Shown here in pieces: positions 28,501-36,997 of a stretch of DNA of 64,000 bases (positions are counted from its first letter, which is position 1; each line of letters begins with the position of its first letter). The notes below the pieces were generated by a model, which was given only the letters and a program-made list of their open reading frames with translations, was not told the DNA's origin and did no database searches. The stretch spans positions 1-64,000 of the forward strand of contig NZ_JACJSZ010000009.1 in NCBI RefSeq assembly GCF_014698445.1, in the 5' to 3' direction. The translations under genes were made by a program, and so were the position numbers. The DNA comes from Microcystis elabens FACHB-917 (GTDB taxonomy: Bacteria > Cyanobacteriota > Cyanobacteriia > PCC-6307 > Cyanobiaceae).

Positions 28501-30251
28501 AGCCCGCCGACGGCCCGGAGCTCCCGGTGGTTGCCCTCCTCGATCAGGCGGCCGCGGCGCAGCACCAGGATGCGGTCGGCGGCCTCGACGGTGGCCAGGC
28601 GGTGGGCGATGACGATGGCGGTGCGGCCGCTGAGAAGGGTGTCGAGGTCCCGCTGCAGGGTGGCCTCGGTGGAGGGATCCATGAAGGCCGTGGCCTCGTC
28701 CATCACCAGCACCGACGGGTCGCGGATCGCCACCCGCGCCACCGCCAGCAGCTGGCGCTCACCGGAGGAGAGGTTGCCGCCCCTCTCCCGCAACTCGGAG
28801 GCCAGGCCGTCCCCCAGCCGGGCCAGCAGGGGTCCGAGGCCGAGCTCGCCGCAGAGGCGCTCCAGATCGGCATCGCTGATGGCCGCATCGAGGCGCAGGT
28901 TCTCGGCCACGTTGCCGCTGAACAGGAACGTGTCCTGCAGCACCACCCCCAGGCGCCGTCGCAGGGTGGCGATCGGCAGTTCGCGGATGTCGACCCCATC
29001 GAGGCGGATGGTGCCCTGCTGCGGTTCGTAGAGCCGGCAGAGGAGGCGGATCACGGTGGTCTTGCCGGATCCGGTGGGGCCCACGATCGCCACGTGCTCG
29101 CCGGGGGCGATGCGGAAGGAGAGGTCGGTGAGGATCGGGTCGTCGGGGCGGTAGGCGAAGGAGACGTTCTCGAACTCCACCTCGCCGGGGCTGAAGCGTT
29201 CCGCGCCCGACACCACGGCGGCGTGGCTGCGCTGGCTGGTGGGCAGATCGGCGATCTCGATCGGCTGCTCGAGCAGTTCCCCGATGCGCTCCACTGCGGT
29301 GAGGCCCCCCTGGATCTGGGTGAAGCGCTCCGCCAGCTGGCGCAGGGGGTCGAACACCCGCTGCGAGAAGAGGATGAAGGTGGTGAGGGTGCCCAGGCCC
29401 ATGGCACCGCCGGTGACCATGGCGCCGCCGAGGGCCAGCACCATCGCGACGGCCGCCAGGGCCACCCATTCGATGAAGGCGGAGATGGCGCTGTCGTAGA
29501 AGATCGTCCCGGTGACGGCCCGGCGGTAGGCGTCGGTGGTGCGGGAGAAGCGCTCGCCGTTGACGGCCTCGCGGCGGAACATCTGCACCACCTCCAGGCC
29601 CTGGAGGTTCTCCTGCAGGTCGGCATTGAGCTGGGCCAGCTCCTCCCGCACCCGGTAGTTGGCCCTGCGGTAGCGGCCCTGCAGCCAGAGAACGCCGAGC
29701 GTCACGGGGATCTGGCTGACGAGCAGCAGCAGCCCCAGTCGCCACTCGATGGAGAGCATGGTGAGGCCGATCACCAGCAGGGTGACCAGATCGGAGAGCA
29801 CCCCCACGGCGCCGCTGCCGAACACCTCGGCCAGGGCATCCACGTCGCTGGTGAGTCGGGTGAGCAGCTTGCCCACCGGCGTACGGTCGTGGAAGCGCAG
29901 CGACAGGGCCATCGCATGGCGGAACAGGTCGTCGCGGATCCGCGCGGTGAGGCGCTGCCCCACCACCTGCACGTTGTAGGTCTGGGTGCCCTGGAGGGAG
30001 AGACGCACCAGCACCGCGACCAGCAGCAGCAGCACCAGCACCCGGAGGGCGGTCGGCACCGGCAGGGGATTCAGCCAGGCCATCACCGCCTCGCCCCGGA
30101 GCTTGGAGATCACCTGGCCCACGAGGAGCGGCTGCACCGAGGCCGCCAGGGCCAGGGGAATCAGCAGCAGCAGCGAAAGCAGCAGGCGCTGGCGATCCCG
30201 GGCCAGATAGGGCAGCAGGCGCCGCAGACGCTGGCGGTCGAGACGGCTCAT
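28452..30251 (-). CDS. ABC exporter, fused membrane and ATPase domains (MsbA/MdlB-like)
   Basis: A half-size exporter of 599 residues that should work as a homodimer or with another half-transporter. The membrane domain (about 1-320) holds six predicted helices, with [20 protein letters not shown] first. The ATPase domain has Walker [18 protein letters not shown]-loop [12 protein letters not shown], signature [15 protein letters not shown], Walker [15 protein letters not shown] and H-loop VIAHRLATV. The signature serine is normal and a catalytic-type Glu follows Walker B. Lipid or peptide export is likely but not provable. Its ATG overlaps the hisG stop (ATGA), so both are co-translated despite unrelated functions. 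Confidence 0.93.
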   Translation of the reverse strand: MSRLDRQRLRRLLPYLARDRQRLLLSLLLLIPLALAASVQPLLVGQVISKLRGEAVMAWLNPLPVPTALRVLVLLLLVAVLVRLSLQGTQTYNVQVVGQRLTARIRDDLFRHAMALSLRFHDRTPVGKLLTRLTSDVDALAEVFGSGAVGVLSDLVTLLVIGLTMLSIEWRLGLLLLVSQIPVTLGVLWLQGRYRRANYRVREELAQLNADLQENLQGLEVVQMFRREAVNGERFSRTTDAYRRAVTGTIFYDSAISAFIEWVALAAVAMVLALGGAMVTGGAMGLGTLTTFILFSQRVFDPLRQLAERFTQIQGGLTAVERIGELLEQPIEIADLPTSQRSHAAVVSGAERFSPGEVEFENVSFAYRPDDPILTDLSFRIAPGEHVAIVGPTGSGKTTVIRLLCRLYEPQQGTIRLDGVDIRELPIATLRRRLGVVLQDTFLFSGNVAENLRLDAAISDADLERLCGELGLGPLLARLGDGLASELRERGGNLSSGERQLLAVARVAIRDPSVLVMDEATAFMDPSTEATLQRDLDTLLSGRTAIVIAHRLATVEAADRILVLRRGRLIEEGNHRELRAVGGLYAQLAELQEKGLATL

Positions 30252-30928
30252 CGGGCCGGCACCGGGGCGGGCATCCCGGCGGTGGCGACCCGCTCCACCA
30301 GAGCCTGGAGGGTGCCGTCGTCGAGCCGCAGGGCCAGGGGATGGCCGATCAGCCGGGCCGTGCTGGTGAACAGGTCCTCGATGGCCACCAGTCCGTTGTC
30401 CCGCAGGGTGCGGCCGGTGGCCACCAGATCGACGATCGCCTCGGACATGCCCGTGATCGGCCCGAGCTCCACCGATCCGGTGAGGTGGATCAGCTCCACC
30501 GGCAGATCCAGCTGCTCGAAGAAGGCCTCGGCGCAGCGGGTGAACTTGCTGGCCACGCGGCAGTGGGCCGGCAGATCCGCAGCCCGGCGGTAGCCGCTGT
30601 TCGCCTTCACCGCCACCGCCATGCGGCAGCCGCCGAACCCCAGATCCACCAGCTGGGCCACCGGCAGCTGGTGCTCCCGCAGCACGTCGTACCCCACCAC
30701 ACCGAGCTGGGCCTGCCCATAGGCCACGTAGACCGGCACGTCGGCGTTGCGGACCAGCAGGGCCCGGGCCGTGCCGCAGCGGCTGGGCACCATCAGCAGA
30801 CGGTTGTCCTCCTCCAGCAGGGCGGAGAAATCGAGGCCGGCCGCCCGGAAACGGCGCACCGAGTCCTTCAGCAGGGCGCCCTTGGCCAGGGCGACGGTGA
30901 TCGGGGACCGCTGGTCGGCGGTGATCAT
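30248..30928 (-). CDS. hisG: ATP phosphoribosyltransferase, short form
   Basis: HisG catalyses the first step of histidine synthesis, joining ATP and PRPP. At 226 residues it is the short form, which needs the HisZ regulatory subunit (not in this window). [20 protein letters not shown] is the N terminus. [20 protein letters not shown] and [20 protein letters not shown] (PRPP loop) are diagnostic. The ATG at 30928 was chosen as the first in-frame start giving the family N terminus. It is divergent from gloB with only 29 bases between starts. Confidence 0.94.
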   Translation of the reverse strand: MITADQRSPITVALAKGALLKDSVRRFRAAGLDFSALLEEDNRLLMVPSRCGTARALLVRNADVPVYVAYGQAQLGVVGYDVLREHQLPVAQLVDLGFGGCRMAVAVKANSGYRRAADLPAHCRVASKFTRCAEAFFEQLDLPVELIHLTGSVELGPITGMSEAIVDLVATGRTLRDNGLVAIEDLFTSTARLIGHPLALRLDDGTLQALVERVATAGMPAPVPAR

Positions 30929-30957
30929 GGAAGCCAGCAGCAACCTGGACTGTAACG

Positions 30958-31752
30958 ATGCCGGATCCCGCCGAAGCGGCCGTCGACGCCGGACCCCCGG
31001 TGCCACGTCCGGCGCCACTCCCCGCCCCGCTGCAGGTGGCGCTGCTGCCGGTGCTGCGGGACAACTACCTGTTCGTGCTCCACGACGGGCGTGAGGCCGC
31101 CCTGGTGGATCCGGCAGTGGCGGAGCCGGCGATCGCCTGGCTGAAGCAGCGCGGGCTGGAGTTGGCGGCGGTGCTGCACACGCACCACCACAGCGATCAC
31201 ATCGGCGGCACCCCCGGGCTGCTGCGGGAGTGGCCGCGGGCCGCGGTGGTGGCGGCGCGGGACGACCGGGAGCGGATCCCCTTCCAGACCCGGGGGGTGG
31301 CGGACGGCGATCGCTTCACCCTGCTGGGCCAACCGGTGGAGGTGCTGGCGGTGCCGGGCCACACCCGCGCCCACATCGCCTTCCACCTTCCCCTGCAGGG
31401 GGAGCTGTTCTGCGGCGACACCCTGTTCGCCGGCGGCTGTGGCCGGCTGTTCGAAGGAACCCCCGCCCAGATGCACCGTTCCCTGCAGCGGCTGGCCGCC
31501 CTGCCGGAGACGACCAAGGTGTGGTGCGCCCATGAGTACACCGAGGCCAACCTGGGCTGGGCGGCGGCGCAGCGGCCGGAGGACCCCGCCATCGCCGAAC
31601 GGCTGGCCGCCGTGCGGCAGCTCCGTGCCCGGGCGCGGCCCACGATCCCGAGCAGCATCGGTGAGGAGCGTCGCACCAATCTGTTCCTGCGGGCGGTGGA
31701 TCCGGCGGAACTGGCCGCCCTGCGCCGCAGCAAGAATGACTGGACGGGCTGA
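30958..31752 (+). CDS. gloB: Hydroxyacylglutathione hydrolase (glyoxalase II)
   Basis: A metallo-beta-lactamase-fold enzyme of 264 residues that hydrolyses S-lactoylglutathione in methylglyoxal detoxification. [17 protein letters not shown] is the metal-binding THxHxDH motif. [30 protein letters not shown] and [15 protein letters not shown] supply the remaining metal ligands and glutathione-site residues. The C terminus ends with the glutathione-binding RRSKNDW-type segment. The first 25 residues are a Pro/Ala-rich extension, so a later start is possible. Confidence 0.95.
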   Translation: MPDPAEAAVDAGPPVPRPAPLPAPLQVALLPVLRDNYLFVLHDGREAALVDPAVAEPAIAWLKQRGLELAAVLHTHHHSDHIGGTPGLLREWPRAAVVAARDDRERIPFQTRGVADGDRFTLLGQPVEVLAVPGHTRAHIAFHLPLQGELFCGDTLFAGGCGRLFEGTPAQMHRSLQRLAALPETTKVWCAHEYTEANLGWAAAQRPEDPAIAERLAAVRQLRARARPTIPSSIGEERRTNLFLRAVDPAELAALRRSKNDWTG

Positions 31753-31881
31753 TCCGCGACGGCGGACCGTCATGTGTTGCACAACACAACGCCAGGTGCT
31801 TTCGCTCTGGTGATGCCATTGGACGGGTAATCTTTTCGGGTCGAACTTCCAGCGGACAGCATTGATTCGGCTTTCATCCGA

Positions 31882-32229
31882 TTGGACGAGGTCCTCGAGG
31901 CCGACGGTTCGATCAGGCTGAGGAAGGTGGTGCTGTCGGGCCGCCTCGACATGCTCGGGATGGAAGAGATTTCCCTGAAGCTCACCTCGCTGACGGCGAT
32001 CAAACCCCTCCCGGTGATCGTCGATCTCCGGAATGTCAGTTTTCTGGCCTCCATTGGGATCCGCAGCATCATCAGCAGTGCCCGCGCCCTCGATCAGAAA
32101 GGTGGCCGCATGGTGATCCTGCTGGGCGACAATGACCTGGTGAGGGCTACGCTGGAATCCACAGGCATCGATGATCTGATTCCGATGGTCGCTGATGCGG
32201 AGCTGGCCGAGCAGACAGCGCTGGCCTGA
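31882..32229 (+). CDS. STAS-domain anti-sigma factor antagonist
   Basis: A small STAS protein of 115 residues, the antagonist of a partner-switching module. LRKVVLSGRLDMLGMEEISL is the first strand and helix, and VIVDLRNVSFLASIGIRSII is the phosphorylation loop; by analogy with SpoIIAA/RsbV the serine in LASIGIR is the kinase target. The best start visible is TTG 31882; no ATG or GTG precedes the core in frame after the upstream TAA at 31828, so the start is uncertain. The three genes of the module follow in order with a 10-base gap and then a 4-base overlap. Confidence 0.87.
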   Translation: MDEVLEADGSIRLRKVVLSGRLDMLGMEEISLKLTSLTAIKPLPVIVDLRNVSFLASIGIRSIISSARALDQKGGRMVILLGDNDLVRATLESTGIDDLIPMVADAELAEQTALA

Positions 32230-32239
32230 GTCCGGCTCC

Positions 32240-32698
32240 ATGGCGTCCCCCCCGCCCGGCACCATCAGCCTCGACCTGGGGCTCAGTTCTCTTGAACTGC
32301 GGCGCTGCTCCGACTGGCTCCAGGACAACTGCCGGCGGCTGGAGGTTCCCCCGGGTCCCACCGGCAAACTCGACCTCTGTCTCAATGAGGTCCTGGCCAA
32401 CCTGATCGACCACGGAGGAGCCCGCCGGTCCAGCTGTCCGGTGCAGCTCACCCTGGAGCGGACCGACCATGATGACCGGGGGGTCGCCACACTGACCATC
32501 TGCGATGCAGGCCCGGCCTTCGACCCCCTGTCCGTCGGCCAGGGTCCGCGCCCCCGCAGCCTTGCAGAGGCTGAGCCCGGCGGCCTGGGACTGCTGCTGG
32601 TCAATCGATTCATGGATGAGCGCAGCTACCAGCGGGAAGGGGGCAGAAACGTGCTTAAGCTCGGCATCCACTGGTTGAACAGCCCCTCACCGGTATGA
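32240..32698 (+). CDS. Anti-sigma factor serine kinase (RsbW-like HATPase)
   Basis: A GHKL ATPase of 152 residues that should bind and phosphorylate the STAS antagonist and sequester a sigma factor or other target. CLNEVLANLIDHGG is the N box, TICDAGPAFDPLSV the G1 box and PGGLGLLLVNRFMDE the G2 box. The start at ATG 32240 gives the normal N-terminal strand. It overlaps the phosphatase gene by ATGA at 32695-32698. No sigma factor lies in this window, so the target is unknown. Confidence 0.88.
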   Translation: MASPPPGTISLDLGLSSLELRRCSDWLQDNCRRLEVPPGPTGKLDLCLNEVLANLIDHGGARRSSCPVQLTLERTDHDDRGVATLTICDAGPAFDPLSVGQGPRPRSLAEAEPGGLGLLLVNRFMDERSYQREGGRNVLKLGIHWLNSPSPV

Positions 32699-32909
32699 GC
32701 GTTGAGCCCCCGCTCTCGGCCCCGTCGACAACGGCTTCCCTGCCCTTCAAGGAGATTCCACTCTTTCGAAATGTCAAGAAAAAACATCTGAAGGCGGCCG
32801 TCAGTCGTTGTGAGCTGCTGCCGCTGACGCCGGGCCATGTGCTGCTCAGCCCAGGTCAGCCGAACGATGACATCTTCATCATCATGGCAGGAATCGTCAC
32901 GGTTCATCT

Positions 32910-32949
32910 GGGCGGCGATGGTTACCGGTGGGCGGCGATGGTTACCGGG
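32910..32949 (+). repeat. 20-bp tandem duplication inside phosphatase gene
   Basis: GGGCGGCGATGGTTACCGG occurs at 32910-32928 and again at 32930-32948, a period of 20 with 19 of 20 bases equal (the last base is T, then G). Twenty is not a multiple of three, so the reading frame breaks. Confidence 0.9.
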
Positions 32950-33664
32950 GCAAGGGGATCGCGATTCCTGTAGGGCAGTGCATCGGCGAGTTCTCCGCCA
33001 TCGACGGACGGCCGGCTTCCGCCCTGGTAAGAGCCGAGGATGAGGCGATCGTGCTGAGGATTCCCAAACATGTCCTCTGGTCACACATGGTGCAGTTGCC
33101 GGGAGTCGCCTGCAACATGATGATCTCCCTGGTGGACCGCACCCGGCTCACCAACCAGCTGACCCAGGAGGCCCAGCGGGAGGCCCTGGAACTCTCCCAT
33201 CTGCGCAAGGAACTGGACCTGGCCCGCGACCTGCAGCGGGCCATGCTGCCGCCCCAGGGGACTCTGTTCGGCGAGCACCCGGAGATCGAGCTGGCCTGTC
33301 TGATGGAACCGGCCACCACGGTGGCCGGGGATTTGTTCGATGCCTTTTTCATCGATGACGACCGGCTGTTCCTCTGCATCGGCGACGTCTCCGGCCATGG
33401 TCTCGGCGCCGCTCTGTTCATGGCCCGCACGGTCGGTCTGCTGCGGGTTCTCGCCAACAACGAATCGTCACCGGACGCGGTGCTTCAGCGTCTCAATCAC
33501 AGCCTCAACCAGGGGAATGACGCGGCTCTGTTCGTGACGATGTTCTGCGGTTATCTGGATGTGGCCTCCGGTCGGTTCACCTACTCCAACGGGGGCCATT
33601 GCCCGCCGCTGCTGCTGCAGGGGGCTGGATGCCGGCCGATCCCCCTGCCCCGGGGGTCACTGCT

Positions 33665-33673
33665 GGGGGGGGG
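33665..33673 (+). repeat. Nine-G homopolymer at phosphatase frameshift
   Basis: CTGCT is followed by nine G and TTCCCGACC. Eight G would keep the frame LLGGVPDRSYRSLVLELEPG. A second run of nine G at 33826-33834 in the same gene stays in frame. Confidence 0.8.
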
Positions 33674-33946
33674 TTCCCGACCGGAGCTACCGGAGCCTGG
33701 TCCTGGAGCTCGAACCCGGCGACCTGCTGATGGTGTACACCGACGGCGTCACCGAAGCGGAGAACAGCATCGGCGGCGAACCCTTCGGCGTACCGGAGTG
33801 CCAGCGTCTCCTCGAGGGGGGGGGCCAGGCCCCCCTCGAAGCCCTGATCGACAGGCTGCGCGAGAGTCTGCGAGGCTTCACCAGCAGCGACCACCTGGAG
33901 GATGACGGCACCCTGATGCTGCTGCGGCGACGGACGACCGCCGGCC

Positions 33947-35176
33947 TCAGGAAGACGTGAGGGGAGGCCCCGGGGTGCGTCCGGCCGGCAGCGTCAGCAG
34001 CGGCCTTCCACCGGGGAACAGCAGGGCCGTCTCCCCGGCTCGGAAGCACAGCCGCCCTCGGCGGCCATGGGGGTGGTCGGCGTCGAGGGGCGCCCGCCAG
34101 CGCAGCCGCTGGTCGCCGAGCTGCACCTGGTAAAGCCATTCGCGGCCGAGGAACTCCCTGCCGGTGATCCAGGCGGATCCCTCCTCCCTGGGCAGGAACT
34201 CCAGGGCCTGGGGTCGGACCATCACCTCGACGGCCTCGGATCCCCCGCGGCCCTGATCCCCATCGGCGAGGGGCTCGAGCTCACCGAGGGCCGTCTGCAG
34301 CCGCCACCCACGCCAGCGGGCCGGCAACAGGTTGGCCTGGAGCACGAACTGACCGACGAAGGCGGTGGCAGGCCGGTCGACCAGCTCGCGGGGAGGGGCG
34401 CACTGGTGCAGCACCCCGTCGCGGAGCACGCCCACCCGGTCGCAGATCGCCAGCGCCTCCTCCGGGTCGTGGGTCACCATCAGCCCGCTGGCGCCGCAGC
34501 GGGCCAGCACGGCCGGAAGCTCGCTGCGCAGCCGCAGGCGCACCTCCACATCCAGGTTGGAGAAGGGCTCATCGAGCAGCACCACCGAGGGGGACGGCGC
34601 GAGGGCGCGGGCCATGGCCAGGCGCTGGCGCTGGCCGCCGGAGAGCTCATGGGGATAGCGCCGCTCCAGCCCCGCCAGCCCCAGCAGATCGAGCAGCCAG
34701 GCCACCCGGGCGGTGTCCTGGCCGCGGCGCAGGCCGAAACAGGCGTTGCGCCAGGCATCCAGGTGGGGGAAGAGGGCATCGTCCTGGAAGACCATGCCGA
34801 CACCGCGCCGCTCGGGGGGGAGCAGGCGGTCCGGAGCCGCCACCTGCTGGCCGCCGATGCGGATGCTGCCGCGGCCGGGGCGCTCGAAGCCGGCGATCAG
34901 GCGCAGCAGGGTGGTCTTGCCGCAACCGGAGGGGCCCAGCAGACCCACCAGCTCACCGGCAACGAGGGCGAGGTCGATGCCCTGGAGGGTCCAGGCGCTG
35001 ACGTCGCGCCCCGGGTAGCGGTACCAGAGGTCCTCGATGCGGACATGGGCTCCGTGACCGGCCTCTCCGGCGTGGGAAACCGTGCCGGCGGCCGTGGCGG
35101 AAGGGGTGGCTGCCGCGGTGGCAGGAGTGACGGACGGCTTGGCGATGGCGTGAGCAATAAGATCCCAGTCCCGCAT
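33947..35176 (-). CDS. futC: Iron(III)-type ABC transporter ATP-binding protein (FbpC/FutC-like)
   Basis: A cytosolic ATPase of 409 residues for a periplasmic-binding-protein import system. Walker A is LLGPSGCGKTTLLRLIAGFE, Q-loop GVGMVFQDDALFPHL, signature HELSGGQRQRLAMARAL, Walker B SVVLLDEPFSNLDVEVR, and the switch His is in VTHDPEEAL. The C-terminal extension (about 270-409) is a TOBE-like regulatory domain. Order and motifs fit the FbpC/FutC ferric-iron group, but the permease and binding protein are not in the window, so the substrate is inferred. The first 40 residues are Thr/Ala-rich and non-conserved; a later start is possible. Its 3' end overlaps the phosphatase pseudogene by 14 bases. 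Confidence 0.88.
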   Translation of the reverse strand: MRDWDLIAHAIAKPSVTPATAAATPSATAAGTVSHAGEAGHGAHVRIEDLWYRYPGRDVSAWTLQGIDLALVAGELVGLLGPSGCGKTTLLRLIAGFERPGRGSIRIGGQQVAAPDRLLPPERRGVGMVFQDDALFPHLDAWRNACFGLRRGQDTARVAWLLDLLGLAGLERRYPHELSGGQRQRLAMARALAPSPSVVLLDEPFSNLDVEVRLRLRSELPAVLARCGASGLMVTHDPEEALAICDRVGVLRDGVLHQCAPPRELVDRPATAFVGQFVLQANLLPARWRGWRLQTALGELEPLADGDQGRGGSEAVEVMVRPQALEFLPREEGSAWITGREFLGREWLYQVQLGDQRLRWRAPLDADHPHGRRGRLCFRAGETALLFPGGRPLLTLPAGRTPGPPLTSS

Positions 35177-35187
35177 TGTTACCCGTC

Positions 35188-35616
35188 ATGAGCACCAGCG
35201 CCGGCGAGGGTGACCAAAGGCACAGCCCCTTGTCTCATCCGGTCAACACCCCGGCCGCCCCCGCCCCGGTGGGCCCCTACAACCAGGCCGTGCTTGCCGG
35301 TGGGGTGCTTTACTGCTCCGGCCAGATCGCCCTGGACCCGGAGAGCGGCAGCCTGGTGGGAGACGGCGACGTGGAGGCCGAGACCCGCCAGGTGCTGAGC
35401 AATCTGCAGGCAGTTCTGGCGGCAGCCGGCTGCCGCCCCGATCAGGTGGTGCGCACCACGGTCTACCTGGTCGACCTGGGCGATTTCGCCCGAGTGAACG
35501 CCCTCTACGCCGAGCTCTTCAGCGAAGGCGTCGCTCCGGCCCGGGCCTGCGTGCAGGTGGCGGCCCTGCCCAGGGGCGCCCGGGTGGAGATCGACGCCAT
35601 CGCTCTGGTCGCCTGA
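35188..35616 (+). CDS. ridA: RidA/YjgF family enamine/imine deaminase
   Basis: A trimeric small protein of 142 residues that hydrolyses reactive enamines and imines from pyridoxal-phosphate enzymes. The core from residue 20 reads VNTPAAPAPVGPYNQAVLAG, then LYCSGQIALDPESGSLVGDG and RTTVYLVDLGDFARVNALYA. VAPARACVQVAALPRGARVE carries the conserved Arg and the C-terminal Glu. ATG 35188 was chosen; the first 20 residues are not conserved and an internal TTG is an alternative. It is divergent from futC with only 11 bases between starts. Confidence 0.94.
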   Translation: MSTSAGEGDQRHSPLSHPVNTPAAPAPVGPYNQAVLAGGVLYCSGQIALDPESGSLVGDGDVEAETRQVLSNLQAVLAAAGCRPDQVVRTTVYLVDLGDFARVNALYAELFSEGVAPARACVQVAALPRGARVEIDAIALVA

Positions 35617-35641
35617 GCCGGCTCCCAGCGGAGGCTCAGGC
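35611..35641 (+). terminator. Inverted repeat at end of ridA, possible terminator
   Basis: GCCTGAGCC (35611-35619) and GGCTCAGGC (35633-35641) are a perfect 9-base inverted repeat with a 13-base loop, covering the ridA stop codon. No T run follows, so it is at most a weak or factor-dependent terminator. Confidence 0.45.
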
Positions 35642-35684
35642 CTGGCCGCTGGCTGGGGGGGACGGGCTGAGGCAACCTGGAACG

Positions 35685-35960
35685 ATGGAGACCCCGTTCG
35701 GCACCTGGTTTCACGAGGTGGTGGTGATGACACCGGGCCGCTTCGAGGAGGCCGTGGATGCGGTGCTGGCGGTGCAGCAGTTCAAGACGGTGGTGCTCCA
35801 CCTCAGTGCCATGGCCCCGGAGGAGGCCCAGCGCACCATCGATTTCGTCTCCGGCGGCGTCTTCGCGCTGGACGGGCAGTCGGAGCGACTGGGGGACACG
35901 GTGTTCCTGTTCGCCCCGGCCCTGGTGACGATCAGCCGGGACGGGGACGAACCGGCCTGA
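35685..35960 (+). CDS. Short SepF-like protein
   Basis: A 91-residue protein consisting of little more than the SepF core domain (DUF552). EVVVMTPGRFEEAVDAVLAV, TVVLHLSAMAPEEAQRTIDF and FVSGGVFALDGQSERLGDTV align with SepF motifs for polymerisation and FtsZ binding. The usual N-terminal amphipathic membrane helix and long linker are absent, so it cannot anchor FtsZ as normal SepF does. It may be a paralogue acting as a modulator. The full-length sepF is not in this window. Confidence 0.8.
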   Translation: METPFGTWFHEVVVMTPGRFEEAVDAVLAVQQFKTVVLHLSAMAPEEAQRTIDFVSGGVFALDGQSERLGDTVFLFAPALVTISRDGDEPA

Positions 35961-36037
35961 GGCTTCGGTGACCGGCACCCCCGCCCTTGTGGCCCCTCTG
36001 CCGGGGCGATAACACGGGCGTTGGCGTCGTGCTGTCC

Positions 36038-36592
36038 ATGAAGCGTTCCACAGGCCAGGTCCCGCTGGTCCTCGCATGGGCCCTGGGGCTGGTCCTGGCC
36101 GGTTCCGCCCCATCGGGCCGGGCCGCCCAGTCTGCCCGGGTGGTGACGCCCGGCAGCGGCCGGATGGTGCTGGTGCGCACCGACCGCCAGCTGCCCGTCA
36201 CCGGCGATCCGGTCTGGGAGCTTCAGCTGCTGCTCCCGGGCCAGCCGCCGCGTGCCTACGAGGCGCTGGTGGGCCGCGTGCGCCGACAGGAGAGCGATCG
36301 CCACCAGCTGGGCAGCAAGGCCCCGCTGCCGCGGGGCCGCTATGCCGTGAGCGAGATCATCCCGGTGGAGCCGACGGATGACGTTGAGCTCGGTCGCTTT
36401 CTCTGGATCGGCCTGGAGCCCGACTTCCCCACCGCCCGCCGGGGCCTCGGCATCCATCACGACCCCAGTGCCGGCCGGGGGCGAGGCAGCGGTACCGACG
36501 GCTGCATCGGGCTGATCCATGGCAACGACCTGCTGGTGCTGGGCGATCTTCTGCGCCGCAGCGGCACTATGGAGCTGGTGGTGAAGGACTGA
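36038..36592 (+). CDS. L,D-transpeptidase-like secreted protein (YkuD fold)
   Basis: A 184-residue exported protein. A signal peptide is clear: MKRSTGQVPLVLAWALGLVL followed by AGSAPSGRAAQ. The rest fits the YkuD fold of L,D-transpeptidases that cross-link peptidoglycan: RRGLGIHHDPSAGRGRGSGT followed by DGCIGLIHGNDLLVL. The catalytic motif is usually SHGCIRL with an upstream His; here it reads TDGCIGL, keeping the Cys but changing neighbours. Activity is therefore plausible but not certain. ATG 36038 was chosen because the signal peptide begins there. Confidence 0.78.
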   Translation: MKRSTGQVPLVLAWALGLVLAGSAPSGRAAQSARVVTPGSGRMVLVRTDRQLPVTGDPVWELQLLLPGQPPRAYEALVGRVRRQESDRHQLGSKAPLPRGRYAVSEIIPVEPTDDVELGRFLWIGLEPDFPTARRGLGIHHDPSAGRGRGSGTDGCIGLIHGNDLLVLGDLLRRSGTMELVVKD

Positions 36593-36637
36593 AGCCGGAG
36601 CGGGAGCCGCGTCAGGGGCCCGCCGCGGCGAGGGCAT

Positions 36638-36868
36638 TCAGGAGCGGCCGGCCAGGGCCTCCTTGAGCCGGGGCTCCAGCTCGTTGCGCTGGGCGGGATC
36701 CCCCACCAGCATCAGGGTGCCGGTTCCGGGCCACCAGTTGAGGCGCAGGTTCGAGACGCCGTCCTCGATGACCAGCATCTTGAACGCCCCTTCGTGCACC
36801 CAGTGACCGAAACAGCCGAGGCCCTCGACCAGTGACTGCAGTTCCTCCAGGGTTCCGTTGAAGGTCAC
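36638..36868 (-). CDS. Small hypothetical protein
   Basis: A 76-residue acidic protein: LEELQSLVEGLGCFGHWVHE, LVIEDGVSNLRLNWWPGTGT and NELEPRLKEALAGRS. It looks like a compact alpha/beta domain with a conserved-looking NWWPGTGT loop. I recognise no family, though it resembles small conserved cyanobacterial proteins. It is divergent from the magnesium chelatase H gene, sharing a 129-base upstream region. Confidence 0.65.
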   Translation of the reverse strand: MTFNGTLEELQSLVEGLGCFGHWVHEGAFKMLVIEDGVSNLRLNWWPGTGTLMLVGDPAQRNELEPRLKEALAGRS

Positions 36869-36997
36869 AGGGCCTTGACGATTGCCGCGAGTTTACGGAA
36901 AACGGCCGAATCCGGTCCGCCACCTGCCGCCGCTCCGGCGACGGACCAGGGGTCCGTCCGCGCCCCAGAATTGAGAGGTGGCTCGCACGGCACGGCC

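Larger units (their letters stand above)
32695..33960 (+). pseudogene. Broken cNMP-binding domain / SpoIIE-type PP2C phosphatase
   Basis: Three frames together encode a protein of about 415 residues. The N terminus is a cyclic-nucleotide-binding fold (FKEIPLFRNVKKKHLKAAVS, LLSPGQPNDDIFIIMAGIVT, VGQCIGEFSAIDGRPASALV). A coiled coil (EALELSHLRKELDLARDLQR) leads into the phosphatase (TTVAGDLFDAFFIDDDRLFL, GDVSGHGLGAALFMARTVGL, LLMVYTDGVTEAENSIGGEP), with metal-binding aspartates present. Two lesions break it: a 20-base tandem duplication at 32910-32949 and a nine-G run at 33665-33673. Removing one repeat copy and one G restores one frame throughout. In partner switching this enzyme would dephosphorylate the STAS protein; the cNMP domain suggests control by cAMP or cGMP. 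It may be phase-variable, recently inactivated, or a sequencing artefact. Confidence 0.88.
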
